From Pseudomonas sp. NFIX28 (GTDB lineage Bacteria; Pseudomonadota; Gammaproteobacteria; Pseudomonadales; Pseudomonadaceae), in assembly GCF_900107395.1 (NCBI RefSeq), contig NZ_FNPW01000012.1:62001-126000 (forward strand): 64,000 nucleotides of DNA. The letters run 5' to 3'. Below the pieces are notes generated by a model. It worked only from the letters and a program-made list of their open reading frames with translations. It searched no databases and was not told where the DNA came from. The first letter of the stretch is position 1; every line of letters starts with the position of its first letter. Made by a program: the position numbers and the translations under genes. This document shows, piece by piece, positions 35,314 through 43,665 of the stretch.

Positions 35314-37011
35314 TCACTGACCCCAGGAGTCGCGCAGGGTCACGGTACGGTTGAATACCGGTGCGCCCGGTTTCGAGTCCTTGATATCCGCGACGAAGTA
35401 GCCTTCGCGCTCGAACTGGAAACGGTCTTCCGGCTGTGCGTTGCCCAGCGAGGGTTCGGCACGACAACCAGTGAGGACCTGCAGGGAGTCAGGGTTGATG
35501 TTGTCCAGGAAACTTGCGCTGTCTTCGGCCTTCTCCGGGTTCGGCGAACGGAACAGGCGATCGTACAGGCGCACTTCGCATTCGACGCTGGTGGCGGCCG
35601 GCACCCAGTGGATCACGCCCTTGACCTTGCGCCCTTCCGGGTTCTTGCCCAGGGTGTCCGGGTCGTACGAGCAGCGCAGCTCGACGATGTTGCCGTCGGC
35701 GTCCTTGATCGCCTCGTCGGCGCGGATCACGTAGCTGCCGCGCAGGCGCACTTCGCCAGCCGGCTCCAGGCGTTTGTAGCCCTTTGGCGGCTCTTCCATG
35801 AAGTCGTCGCGGTCGATGTAGATTTCACGGGCGAACGGCAGGACCCGCACCCCCATGTCTTCTTTCGGGTGGCGCGGCAGCTCGAGGTTCTCGACCTGGC
35901 CTTGCGGGTAGTTGGTGATCACGACTTTCAGCGGGCGCAGCACGCACATGGCGCGCGGCGCGCTCTGGTCGAGGTCGTCGCGGATACTGAATTCCAGCAT
36001 GCCGAAGTCCACCACGCCGTCGGAACGGTTGGTGCCGATCATTTCGCAGAAGTTGCGGATCGATTTCGGCGTATAGCCACGGCGACGGAAGCCCGACAGC
36101 GTGGACATGCGTGGATCGTCCCAACCGTTGACGTGCTTCTCGTCCACCAGTTGCTTGAGCTTGCGCTTGCTGGTGATGGTGTAGTTCAGGTTCAGGCGGC
36201 TGAATTCATACTGGCGCGGCTGTGCCGGCACCGGCAGGTTTTCCAGGAACCATTCGTACAGCGGGCGATGGCTTTCGAACTCCAGGGTGCAGATCGAATG
36301 CGTGATGCCTTCGATGGCGTCCGACTGGCCGTGGGTGAAGTCGTAGTTCGGGTAGATGCACCACTTGTCGCCGGTCTGGTGGTGATGCGCATGGCGGATG
36401 CGATACATGATCGGGTCGCGCAGGTTCATGTTCGGCGAGGCCATGTCGATCTTGGCCCGCAGCACGCGTGCGCCGTCCGGGAACTCGCCGGCCTTCATGC
36501 GGGCGAACAGGTCCAGGTTCTCTTCCACCGAACGGTCGCGGAACGGGCTGTTCCTGCCCGGCTCGGTCAGGCTGCCACGGTATTCCTTGGCCTGCTCGGG
36601 GGTCAGGTCGTCGACATAGGCCTTGCCGGCCTTGATCAGTTCCACCGCCCAGTCGTGCAGCTGGTCGAAATACTGCGAGGCATAGCGCACTTCACCGGAC
36701 CATTCGAAGCCCAGCCACTTGACGTCGCTTTCGATGGCGTCGATGTATTCCTGGTCTTCCTTGGCCGGGTTGGTGTCGTCGAAACGCAGGTGGGTGACGC
36801 CGCCAAATTCCTGGGCCAGCCCGAAGTTCACGCAGATCGACTTGGCGTGACCGATGTGCAGGTAGCCGTTGGGTTCCGGCGGGAAGCGGGTCACGATCTG
36901 CGTGTGCTTACCCGAGTCCAGGTCCGCCTGGATGATCGGGCGCAGGAAGTTGACCGGCACGGCCGGTCCGGTCTTGGAATTCGAGGTAGGGTCGACAGTG
37001 GGCTTGCTCAT
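35314..37011 (-). CDS. glnS: Glutaminyl-tRNA synthetase
   Basis: A 565-residue class I synthetase of the GlnRS/GluRS group. HIGH motif: PEPNGYLHIGHAKSI (about residue 46-60). KMSKS equivalent: TITSKRKLKQLV. The C-terminal beta-barrel anticodon-binding domains cover about 350-560. An upstream region of about 275 bases separates it from the divergent ppiB start. Presence of GlnRS means tRNA-Gln is charged directly. Confidence 0.98.
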   Translation of the reverse strand: MSKPTVDPTSNSKTGPAVPVNFLRPIIQADLDSGKHTQIVTRFPPEPNGYLHIGHAKSICVNFGLAQEFGGVTHLRFDDTNPAKEDQEYIDAIESDVKWLGFEWSGEVRYASQYFDQLHDWAVELIKAGKAYVDDLTPEQAKEYRGSLTEPGRNSPFRDRSVEENLDLFARMKAGEFPDGARVLRAKIDMASPNMNLRDPIMYRIRHAHHHQTGDKWCIYPNYDFTHGQSDAIEGITHSICTLEFESHRPLYEWFLENLPVPAQPRQYEFSRLNLNYTITSKRKLKQLVDEKHVNGWDDPRMSTLSGFRRRGYTPKSIRNFCEMIGTNRSDGVVDFGMLEFSIRDDLDQSAPRAMCVLRPLKVVITNYPQGQVENLELPRHPKEDMGVRVLPFAREIYIDRDDFMEEPPKGYKRLEPAGEVRLRGSYVIRADEAIKDADGNIVELRCSYDPDTLGKNPEGRKVKGVIHWVPAATSVECEVRLYDRLFRSPNPEKAEDSASFLDNINPDSLQVLTGCRAEPSLGNAQPEDRFQFEREGYFVADIKDSKPGAPVFNRTVTLRDSWGQ

Positions 37012-37287
37012 AGGATCCTTGAACGTACAAGTGCGCGGCCGGTGCGGCCTGATAAATCAAAACGGATATCATAGCCGATGCGGTCAAGCCCCTGACAGAG
37101 CGGGCTTTAAATCTGCCGCGATTAATCCGTCGCAAATGAAAAAACAGCCTCGAATTTCACGCCTGGCACGCTAAACTGCGCACCTTGGCGGATTTTTTGC
37201 CAGAGCGGTTCCGACCTGCCGGCCATGCGCCAGCCCCGGAACCCGGGAATTCCTTGAAAACGCTCCTCCTTATAAAGAGTACCGATC

Positions 37288-37791
37288 ATGACCCAAGTCA
37301 AACTGACCACCAACCACGGCGACATCGTGCTGGAACTGAACGCCGAGAAAGCCCCGGTTACCGTGGCCAACTTCGTTGAATACGTTAAAGCCGGTCATTA
37401 CGAAAACACCGTATTCCACCGCGTCATCGGTAACTTCATGATCCAGGGCGGCGGTTTCGAGCCAGGCATGAAAGAAAAGAAAGACAAGCGTCCAAGCATC
37501 CAGAACGAAGCCGGCAACGGTCTTTCCAACGACAAGTACACCGTCGCCATGGCCCGCACCATGGAGCCGCATTCGGCTTCCGCGCAGTTCTTCATCAACG
37601 TTGCTGACAACAGCTTCCTCAACCACAGCGGCAAGACCGTCCAGGGCTGGGGCTACGCAGTGTTCGGCAAAGTGGTCGCTGGCACCGAAGTGGTCGACAA
37701 GATCAAAGGCGTGGCCACCACCATGAAGGCTGGCCACCAGGACGTACCGGCAGAAGACGTGATCATCGAGAAAGCCGAGATCGTTGAGTGA
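37288..37791 (+). CDS. ppiB: Peptidyl-prolyl cis-trans isomerase B (cyclophilin)
   Basis: A 167-residue cytoplasmic cyclophilin without signal peptide. The active-site motifs FHRVIGNFMIQGG, MARTMEPHSASAQFFINV and the WGYAVFGKVV strand are intact. It catalyses proline isomerisation during folding. The stop overlaps the lpxH GTG start, the usual cysS-glnS-ppiB-lpxH neighbourhood in pseudomonads. Confidence 0.97.
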   Translation: MTQVKLTTNHGDIVLELNAEKAPVTVANFVEYVKAGHYENTVFHRVIGNFMIQGGGFEPGMKEKKDKRPSIQNEAGNGLSNDKYTVAMARTMEPHSASAQFFINVADNSFLNHSGKTVQGWGYAVFGKVVAGTEVVDKIKGVATTMKAGHQDVPAEDVIIEKAEIVE

Positions 37792-38534
37792 TACTGCTGA
37801 TTTCAGATTTGCATCTGGAAGAGGAACGCCCGGACATTACCCGGGCGTTTCTGGATTTACTCGGCGGGCGTGCCCGCTCGGCGCAAGCGCTGTACATCCT
37901 GGGAGATTTCTTCGAGGTCTGGATCGGCGACGACGCCATGACCCCCTACCAGCTTTCCATTTGCCAGGCACTGCGCGAGCTCAGCGACAGCGGCACGCAG
38001 GTTTTCCTGATGCATGGCAATCGCGACTTCATGCTTGGCAAGGCCTTCTGCAAGGCCGCGGGCGCTACCCTGCTCAAGGACCCGAGCGTGGTCGACTTCT
38101 ACGGCGAGCCGGTGCTGCTGATGCACGGCGACAGCCTGTGCACCCGTGACGAAGCCTATATGCGCATGCGCCGTTACCTGCGCAACCCGGTTTCCCTGTG
38201 GATTCTCAGGCACCTGCCGCTGCGTACCCGGCACAAGCTGGCGCGCAAGCTGCGCAACGAAAGCCGCGCGCAAACCCGCATGAAGGCCAACGACATTGTC
38301 GACGTGACCCCGGACGAAGTGCCGCGGATCATGCAGGAATTCAATGTGCGCACCCTGGTCCACGGCCATACCCACCGCCCGGCCATCCACAAGTTGCAGA
38401 TTGGCGAGCAAGCGGCCAAGCGCATCGTGCTGGGGGATTGGGACCGTCAGGGCTGGGCCTTGCAGGTGGACGAACAGGGCCTGCAGCTGGCGGCTTTCGA
38501 CTTCGTACCCTCGCAGGCATTGCCCCGCCTGTAG
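37788..38534 (+). CDS. lpxH: UDP-2,3-diacylglucosamine diphosphatase (lipid A synthesis)
   Basis: A 248-residue metallophosphoesterase that hydrolyses UDP-2,3-diacylglucosamine to lipid X and UMP at the inner face of the membrane. The Mn-binding motifs are all present: ISDLHL, GDFFEVWIGDD, GNRDF, LMHGDSL and HGHTHRP. Translation starts at GTG 37788 within the ppiB stop (GTGA). This gives the family start MILLISDLHL and indicates coupling. Confidence 0.97.
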   Translation: MILLISDLHLEEERPDITRAFLDLLGGRARSAQALYILGDFFEVWIGDDAMTPYQLSICQALRELSDSGTQVFLMHGNRDFMLGKAFCKAAGATLLKDPSVVDFYGEPVLLMHGDSLCTRDEAYMRMRRYLRNPVSLWILRHLPLRTRHKLARKLRNESRAQTRMKANDIVDVTPDEVPRIMQEFNVRTLVHGHTHRPAIHKLQIGEQAAKRIVLGDWDRQGWALQVDEQGLQLAAFDFVPSQALPRL

Positions 38535-38572
38535 CCGCTGCCGCAGGCTGCGATAAGGCCCGAAGGGCCTTG
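38530..38572. repeat. REP sequence of the GTAGCCGCTGCCGC family
   Basis: GTAGCCGCTGCCGCAGGCTG is followed by CGATAAGGCCCGAAGGGCCTT, which itself forms a small hairpin. It overlaps the lpxH end and could double as transcript end protection. Confidence 0.7.
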
Positions 38573-38600
38573 CGAGGCCCTCCAGGCAAACGCTGGGCGT

Positions 38601-38670
38601 TCTATCGCGAACAAGCTCGCTCCTACAAAAAAGTACCTCCCCTTGTAGAAGCGAGTTTGCTCGCGATTGC
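38601..38670. repeat. REPIN of the GAGCGAG/CTCGC family
   Basis: Inverted arms TATCGCGAACAAGCTCGCTC (from 38603) and GTAGAAGCGAGTTTGCTCGC (from 38645) are separated by about 20 bases, between convergent lpxH and emrB. Confidence 0.75.
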
Positions 38671-38695
38671 TCTATCCGATATCAGTGCCCAGATA

Positions 38696-40225
38696 TCAAT
38701 GCCCCGCCGACGCCGGCCCGGCCTTGGCGGTGAACGGCGGCTTGGCCAGCCACACCAAAAGAATCAGCCCCATGAAACTCCAGCCCAGCAGCGTGAAGTA
38801 ATCCACGGTGGACATCATGTACGCCTGGCCCGTCAGGACCTGGTCCAGCTGCGCATAAGCCTGGTTGCCGGCGCCGCCCAAGATGCCCAGGGCATCGCGG
38901 GTGGCCGGTTCGAAGCTGCTGATGTGTTCACTCATGTAGGCGTGGTGCTCGTTGGCCCGGCGAATCCAGATCCAGGTGGTCAGCGACGCGGCGAAGCTGC
39001 CACCCAGGGTCCGCAGGAAGGTGGCCAGGCCCGCGCCATCGGCGATTTGATGCGGCGGCAGGTCCGACATCAGGATGCTCAGGGTCGGCATAAAGAACAG
39101 CGCCACGCCGATGCCCATGAACAGCTGCACCAGGGCGATGTGCTGGAAGTCCACTTCGTTGGTGAAACCGGCGCGCATGAAGCAGCTCAGGCCGATGGCC
39201 AGGAACGCCAGCCCGGCCAGCAACCGCAGGTCGAACTTGTGCGCGTACTTGCCGACGAAGGGCGACATCAGCACCGGCAGGATGCCGATCGGCGCCACCG
39301 CCAGGCCGGCCCAGGTCGCGGTGTAGCCCATCTGTGTCTGCAACCACTGCGGCAGGATCAGGTTGATACCGAAGAAGCCGGCATACCCGCCCACCAGCAC
39401 AATGGTGCCGATGCGGAAGTTGCGATGGGCGAACAGCCGCAGATTGACCACCGGATGGCGGTCGGTCATTTCCCAGATCACGAACACCGCCAGGGCAATC
39501 ACCGAAACCAGCGTACCGATAATGATGAAGTTGGATTCGAACCAGTCCAGGTCGTTGCCCTTGTCGAGCACGACCTGCAAGGCACCGACACCGACGATCA
39601 GGCTCAGCAGGCCGATGTAGTCCATCGGCTGGCGACTGGTCACCACCGGCCGCGCCTTCAGTTGCTGCTTGACCACCCAGGCGGCGAACAGGCCGATCGG
39701 CACGTTGATGAAGAAGATCCACGGCCAGCTGTAACTGTCGGTGATCCACCCCCCGAGGATCGGCCCGGCAATCGGCGCCACCACCGTGACCATCGCCAGC
39801 AGCGCCAAGGCCATGCCCCTTTTCGCCGGTGGGTAGACTGCAATCAGCAGGGTCTGGGTCATCGGGTACAACGGCCCGGCCACCACCCCTTGCAGCACAC
39901 GAAAGCCCACCAGTTCGGGCATGGAGGTGGAAATCCCGCAAAGGAACGAGGCCAGCACGAACAGCAAGGTAGCCCAGATAAACAGCTTCACCTCGCCAAA
40001 GCGCCGGCTCAGCCAGCCGGTCAGCGGCAAGGCGATGGCGTTGCTCACGGCAAACGACGTAATCACCCAGGTGCCCTGCTCCGAACTCACCCCGAGGTTG
40101 CCGGAAATGGTCGGTAAGGCCACGTTGGCGATGGTGGTGTCGAGCACCTGCATAAAGGTCGCCAGCGACAGGCCGATGGTGCTAAGCAGCAGGCTGGGCG
40201 GCGTGAAAGAGGCGTTATTGCTCAT
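38696..40225 (-). CDS. EmrB/QacA-type MFS drug efflux permease (DHA2 family)
   Basis: A 509-residue inner-membrane transporter with 14 predicted helices. Typical DHA2 motifs are motif D1 near the start (LDTTIANVALP), motif A-like GWLSRRFGEVKLF and motif C (VAPIAGPILGGWI). With the upstream HlyD-type adaptor and outer membrane factor it forms an EmrAB-TolC-like tripartite pump. Substrates in this class are hydrophobic acids and antibiotics. Last gene of the marR operon. Confidence 0.93.
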   Translation of the reverse strand: MSNNASFTPPSLLLSTIGLSLATFMQVLDTTIANVALPTISGNLGVSSEQGTWVITSFAVSNAIALPLTGWLSRRFGEVKLFIWATLLFVLASFLCGISTSMPELVGFRVLQGVVAGPLYPMTQTLLIAVYPPAKRGMALALLAMVTVVAPIAGPILGGWITDSYSWPWIFFINVPIGLFAAWVVKQQLKARPVVTSRQPMDYIGLLSLIVGVGALQVVLDKGNDLDWFESNFIIIGTLVSVIALAVFVIWEMTDRHPVVNLRLFAHRNFRIGTIVLVGGYAGFFGINLILPQWLQTQMGYTATWAGLAVAPIGILPVLMSPFVGKYAHKFDLRLLAGLAFLAIGLSCFMRAGFTNEVDFQHIALVQLFMGIGVALFFMPTLSILMSDLPPHQIADGAGLATFLRTLGGSFAASLTTWIWIRRANEHHAYMSEHISSFEPATRDALGILGGAGNQAYAQLDQVLTGQAYMMSTVDYFTLLGWSFMGLILLVWLAKPPFTAKAGPASAGH

Positions 40226-40290
40226 CGCAAATCCTATGAAGCGAGGCTGGTGCCGCGACCGCTAACGGCCGCAGCAGAGGGATCGGCGAA

Positions 40291-41493
40291 TCAGCGCTGC
40301 GCGGTCTTGCCTTCGGCGGCGCTGTTGTCGTGGATCAGGCGGGCGATCAGGGCATCGGCCTCGCCCAATTGACGCTCGTAGACATTGGTGCTGAACGAAG
40401 CCTTTTGCGGCGGCTGCTGGGCCAGCACCGGGCCGCTCTGGTCATGCAGGTCGACGTTGACCACCGTCGACAGGCCGACCCGCAGCGGATGCCGGGCCAG
40501 CTCTTCGGCATTCACGTGGATGCGCACTGGCACCCGCTGCACGATCTTGATCCAGTTGCCGGTAGCGTTCTGCGCCGGCAACAGGGCGAAGGCGCTGCCG
40601 GTGCCGGCGCCCAGGCTGTCGACGGTGCCGCTGTACTTGACCTCGCTGCCGTAGATATCGGCCTCGATATCCACTGGCTGGCCAATGCGCATGTCACGCA
40701 GCTGGGTTTCCTTGAAGTTGGCGTCGATCCACAGCTGGTCCAGGGGGATCACCGCCATCAACGCGGTGCCCGGCTGCACCCGCTGGCCCAGTTGCACGGT
40801 GCGCTTGGCGACGTACCCGGTCACTGGAGCGATCAGGGTGCTGCGGGCATTGCTCAGGTAGGCCTGGCGCAGTTGCGCGGCCGCCGCCTGCACGTCCGGG
40901 TGGTTCGAAACCACGGTGTCGTCCACCAGCGCGTTGGTGGTGTTGAGCTGCTGCCGGGCGTTGGCCAGAGCGTTCTGGGCCGAGGTCAGGTCATCGCGGG
41001 CGTGGGACAGCTCTTCCTGGGAAATCGCCCCGCTGCTGGCCAGGGTCCGGCGGCGGTTGAAGTTGTCCTGGGCTTTCTGCACTTCAGCCTTCTGCGCCGC
41101 CACCTGGGCGCGCATGCCATCGACATTGCTGTACAACCCACGCACCTGGCGCACGGTACGGGCCAGGTTGGCTTCGGCGCTTTGCAGGCCGACCTCGGCA
41201 TCGTTGGGGTCGAAGTTGATCAACACCTGGCCTTCCTGGACCAGGTCGCCATCGTCGGCGCCGATGCTGACCACCGTGCCGGTGACCAGCGGAGTGATTT
41301 CCACCACGTTGCCGTTTACATAGGCGTCGTCGGTGCTTTCATTCCAGCGTCCGTAGAGTTCGTGCCAGGCAAAGACCCCCAGCCCGCCCAGGACCACCAG
41401 CGCCGCCAGGCCCAGCAGCATGACCTTGCGTTTGCGCGGGTTGGCGGTATCCGCGGTGTTGTCGGGAGCGTTGTCGGTTTCGGCAGTGGCCAT
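40291..41493 (-). CDS. EmrA-type HlyD-family membrane fusion protein
   Basis: A 400-residue periplasmic adaptor: one N-terminal membrane anchor (VMLLGLAALVVLGGLGVFAW, about residues 24-43), the signature STDDAYVNGNVVEITPLVTG, a lipoyl half-motif, a coiled-coil hairpin (about 95-210) and the second lipoyl/barrel part (LIAPVTGYVAKRTVQLGQ). It links the MFS pump to the outer membrane factor. It is 15 bases downstream of the latter and 65 bases upstream of the pump gene. Confidence 0.93.
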   Translation of the reverse strand: MATAETDNAPDNTADTANPRKRKVMLLGLAALVVLGGLGVFAWHELYGRWNESTDDAYVNGNVVEITPLVTGTVVSIGADDGDLVQEGQVLINFDPNDAEVGLQSAEANLARTVRQVRGLYSNVDGMRAQVAAQKAEVQKAQDNFNRRRTLASSGAISQEELSHARDDLTSAQNALANARQQLNTTNALVDDTVVSNHPDVQAAAAQLRQAYLSNARSTLIAPVTGYVAKRTVQLGQRVQPGTALMAVIPLDQLWIDANFKETQLRDMRIGQPVDIEADIYGSEVKYSGTVDSLGAGTGSAFALLPAQNATGNWIKIVQRVPVRIHVNAEELARHPLRVGLSTVVNVDLHDQSGPVLAQQPPQKASFSTNVYERQLGEADALIARLIHDNSAAEGKTAQR

Positions 41494-41508
41494 GATAAGT
41501 ACCTTGAA

Positions 41509-42978
41509 TTATTGAGGGCGCGAGGCCGGGGTCGGGGTGGCCGCGGCCAAGTTGTCGGTCTGGAAACCACCGCCCAGGGCCTGCATCAGTTGGATCGACA
41601 GGTCGATCTGCTCGGCATTCAGGGTCGCCAGCTGGCGCTGGGCCTGCAGCAGTTGCTGCTCGATGCTGAGCACGTCCAGGTAATTGCCGATACCCGAGCC
41701 GTAGCGCTGGACCACGGTGTCGTAGGATTCCTGGGCAATGTCGGTGGCGTGCTGCTGGGCAGCGATCTGCCGACCGATGTCACGCAACTGGGAAAGGGTG
41801 TCGCTGACATCTCCCAAGGCATTCACCAGGCTTTTGTTGTACTGCGCCACGGCCAGGTCGTAGTCGGCATCCCGGGTATCCAGGTCGGCGCGCAGGCGCC
41901 CACCGTCGAAGATCGGCAGCGACACGGTCGGGGCGATATTGAAGAAGCGGCTGGCCGAGCCGAACATTGCATCCCCCAGCAGCGATTGCGTGCCGGCGGC
42001 GGCGCTCAGGTTGAGGTTGGGATAAAAACGAGTCTTGCTGGCATCGATGCTTTTGCTCGCCGCCTCGACCCGCCAGCGCGCGGCCACCAGGTCCGGACGG
42101 CGCCCCAGCAGCTCGGCCGGCAACACCGACGGCAGCGCCACCGCGCTGGCCTGCAGGACTTTCGGCCGGGCGATTTCGTTACCCCGGTCCGGGCCTTTGC
42201 CGAGCAATACCGCCAAGGCAATCTTGGCGCTCTGCAGTTTCTTCTCGGTGTCGATCAGCGAGGCTTCGGCGCTGGCCTCCAGGCTTTCGGTCTGCTGGAA
42301 CTGGTATTGGCTGTCGATGCCCGAACCCAGCCGCTTCTGGCCCAGGTCGAGCATCTGCCGGGTGCGCTTGAGGTCTTCAACGGCCAGGTCATGGACGATA
42401 TGCGCCTGGCCCAGGTCGCTGTAGGCCCGGGCCACGTCGGCGGCCAGGGTCAATTGCGCGGCCTGGCGATCGACCTCGGCGGCGCGGGCCTGGCCCAGGG
42501 CGGCTTCCCAGGCATCACGCTGGCCGCCCCAGAGGTCGAAGGTGTAACTGAAGCTGCCAGTCAGGCTACGCAGAGTGCTGTAGTTGTCGCCCTGCCCGCT
42601 CGGGTCTTGCGAGCGAGCCAGGCGCGAGCGGCTGGCACTGCCGCTGGCGTCCAGGGTCGGCATGCGTGCCGCGTCCGCGGCATAGGCGGTGGCGCTGGCC
42701 TGGTGGGCACGGGCGCTGGCGATCTGCATGTCGGGGCTGTCGTGCAGGGCTTCGCGGATCAGGCCATCGAGCTGCGGATCGCCCAGGCTCTTCCACCAGT
42801 CGCTCCTGGGCCAGGCCGCCGGCGACAGGGTCACGCCATTCAAGGATTGTCCGGCCTGGAGGGATTGGGCATCGAGGCTCACCCCTTCGGTTTTCAGGCC
42901 GCTGTAGTTGGCACAACCGGCCAGGCTCATGGCCAGCAGCACCAGGCTCAAACGGGTACGCAAGGTTTTACCGCTCAT
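41509..42978 (-). CDS. Outer membrane efflux lipoprotein, NodT/OprM family
   Basis: A 489-residue outer membrane factor with a lipoprotein signal (LVLLAMSLAGC, acylated Cys about residue 22). It has two outer-membrane-factor repeats, each with long periplasmic helices (e.g. LGQAHIVHDLAVEDLKRTRQ and DGGRLRADLDTRDADYDLAV). It provides the exit duct of the tripartite pump. The ATG directly abuts the marR stop. Confidence 0.92.
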   Translation of the reverse strand: MSGKTLRTRLSLVLLAMSLAGCANYSGLKTEGVSLDAQSLQAGQSLNGVTLSPAAWPRSDWWKSLGDPQLDGLIREALHDSPDMQIASARAHQASATAYAADAARMPTLDASGSASRSRLARSQDPSGQGDNYSTLRSLTGSFSYTFDLWGGQRDAWEAALGQARAAEVDRQAAQLTLAADVARAYSDLGQAHIVHDLAVEDLKRTRQMLDLGQKRLGSGIDSQYQFQQTESLEASAEASLIDTEKKLQSAKIALAVLLGKGPDRGNEIARPKVLQASAVALPSVLPAELLGRRPDLVAARWRVEAASKSIDASKTRFYPNLNLSAAAGTQSLLGDAMFGSASRFFNIAPTVSLPIFDGGRLRADLDTRDADYDLAVAQYNKSLVNALGDVSDTLSQLRDIGRQIAAQQHATDIAQESYDTVVQRYGSGIGNYLDVLSIEQQLLQAQRQLATLNAEQIDLSIQLMQALGGGFQTDNLAAATPTPASRPQ

Positions 42979-43452
42979 TTACTTGTCACCTACCCGCAGC
43001 ACGGTGATCGGGTCGCCGGCCGCCAGCAAAATTTTCTTGAGAATCCGTTCCAGGGTTTTCAACTCTTCGGAAGTAATGGCGCCCGCCAGCTCGTTCATGG
43101 CGTCGGCGCCAATCTCCGGCAGGCAGCTGGCGAGTTTCTGGCCCTCGTCGGTGAGCACCAGGCGCACCTGGCGGCGGTCATGCTCCGAGCGTTGGCGGGC
43201 GAGGAAATCCTTCTGCTCCAGGCGATCGAGCATGCGGGTCATGGAACCGCTGTCCAGCGACAGGTGGCGGCACAGCTCGGCCGGGGTGTCGACGCCGAAC
43301 TGGGCCATGATGATCAGCACCTTGAACTGCGCGGCGGTGATGCCGTGGGGCTCCATGTGCGTGTCGATGATGCGGTCCTTGAGCAGGGCCGCGCGGCCCA
43401 GCAAGAGCCCGAGGTGGCAATTGTGGAAATCGTCTGGGGAGAAATGCTTCAT
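42979..43452 (-). CDS. MarR-family transcriptional repressor of the efflux operon
   Basis: A 157-residue winged-helix regulator: LTAAQFKVL-type first helix (GITAAQFKVLIIMAQFG), recognition region DTPAELCRHLSLDSGSMTRMLDRLE and wing DFLARQRSEHDRRQVRLVLT. Its stop touches the start of the outer membrane factor gene, so it represses its own operon in the usual MarR manner. Two palindromes at the promoter are its likely operators. The ligand is unknown. Confidence 0.92.
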   Translation of the reverse strand: MKHFSPDDFHNCHLGLLLGRAALLKDRIIDTHMEPHGITAAQFKVLIIMAQFGVDTPAELCRHLSLDSGSMTRMLDRLEQKDFLARQRSEHDRRQVRLVLTDEGQKLASCLPEIGADAMNELAGAITSEELKTLERILKKILLAAGDPITVLRVGDK

Positions 43453-43466
43453 CTGACTGCCTGCTG

Positions 43467-43512
43467 GCTGCCTGGGCAGCGAAAGTGTGTCGAGATATTA
43501 CTGCCTAGGCAG
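43467..43512 (-). promoter_or_regulatory. Promoter with two MarR-type palindromic operators
   Basis: On the minus strand TTGGAT (43518-43523) and TAATAT (43495-43500) are separated by 17 bases. The spacer contains the perfect palindrome CTGCCTAGGCAG (43501-43512). A second palindrome, GCTGCCTGGGCAGC (43467-43480), lies in the transcribed leader, 33 bp (about three helical turns) away centre to centre. Confidence 0.78.
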
Positions 43513-43665
43513 CCAATATCCAAACAATAATTAGCATGCTTACTATCAAGCTAATTAATGGAAGTCGCGAAGAAGAAAGAAACGAGGGAAGAAAATGGGC
43601 GGCTGATGGGCCATGGCGCCGACGCAGTCACCTCGCCAAAGGGGACCGGACGGCGCCGCCGGCTG

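Noticed and set aside
38198..40117. 639-codon plus-strand frame
   Set aside because: It begins inside lpxH in another frame and continues antisense to emrB; no recognisable domain.
40330..43530. 1066-codon plus-strand frame
   Set aside because: It runs antisense across emrA, the outer membrane factor and marR. The His/Gln/Ala/Val-rich composition is typical of high-G+C shadow frames, with no domain.
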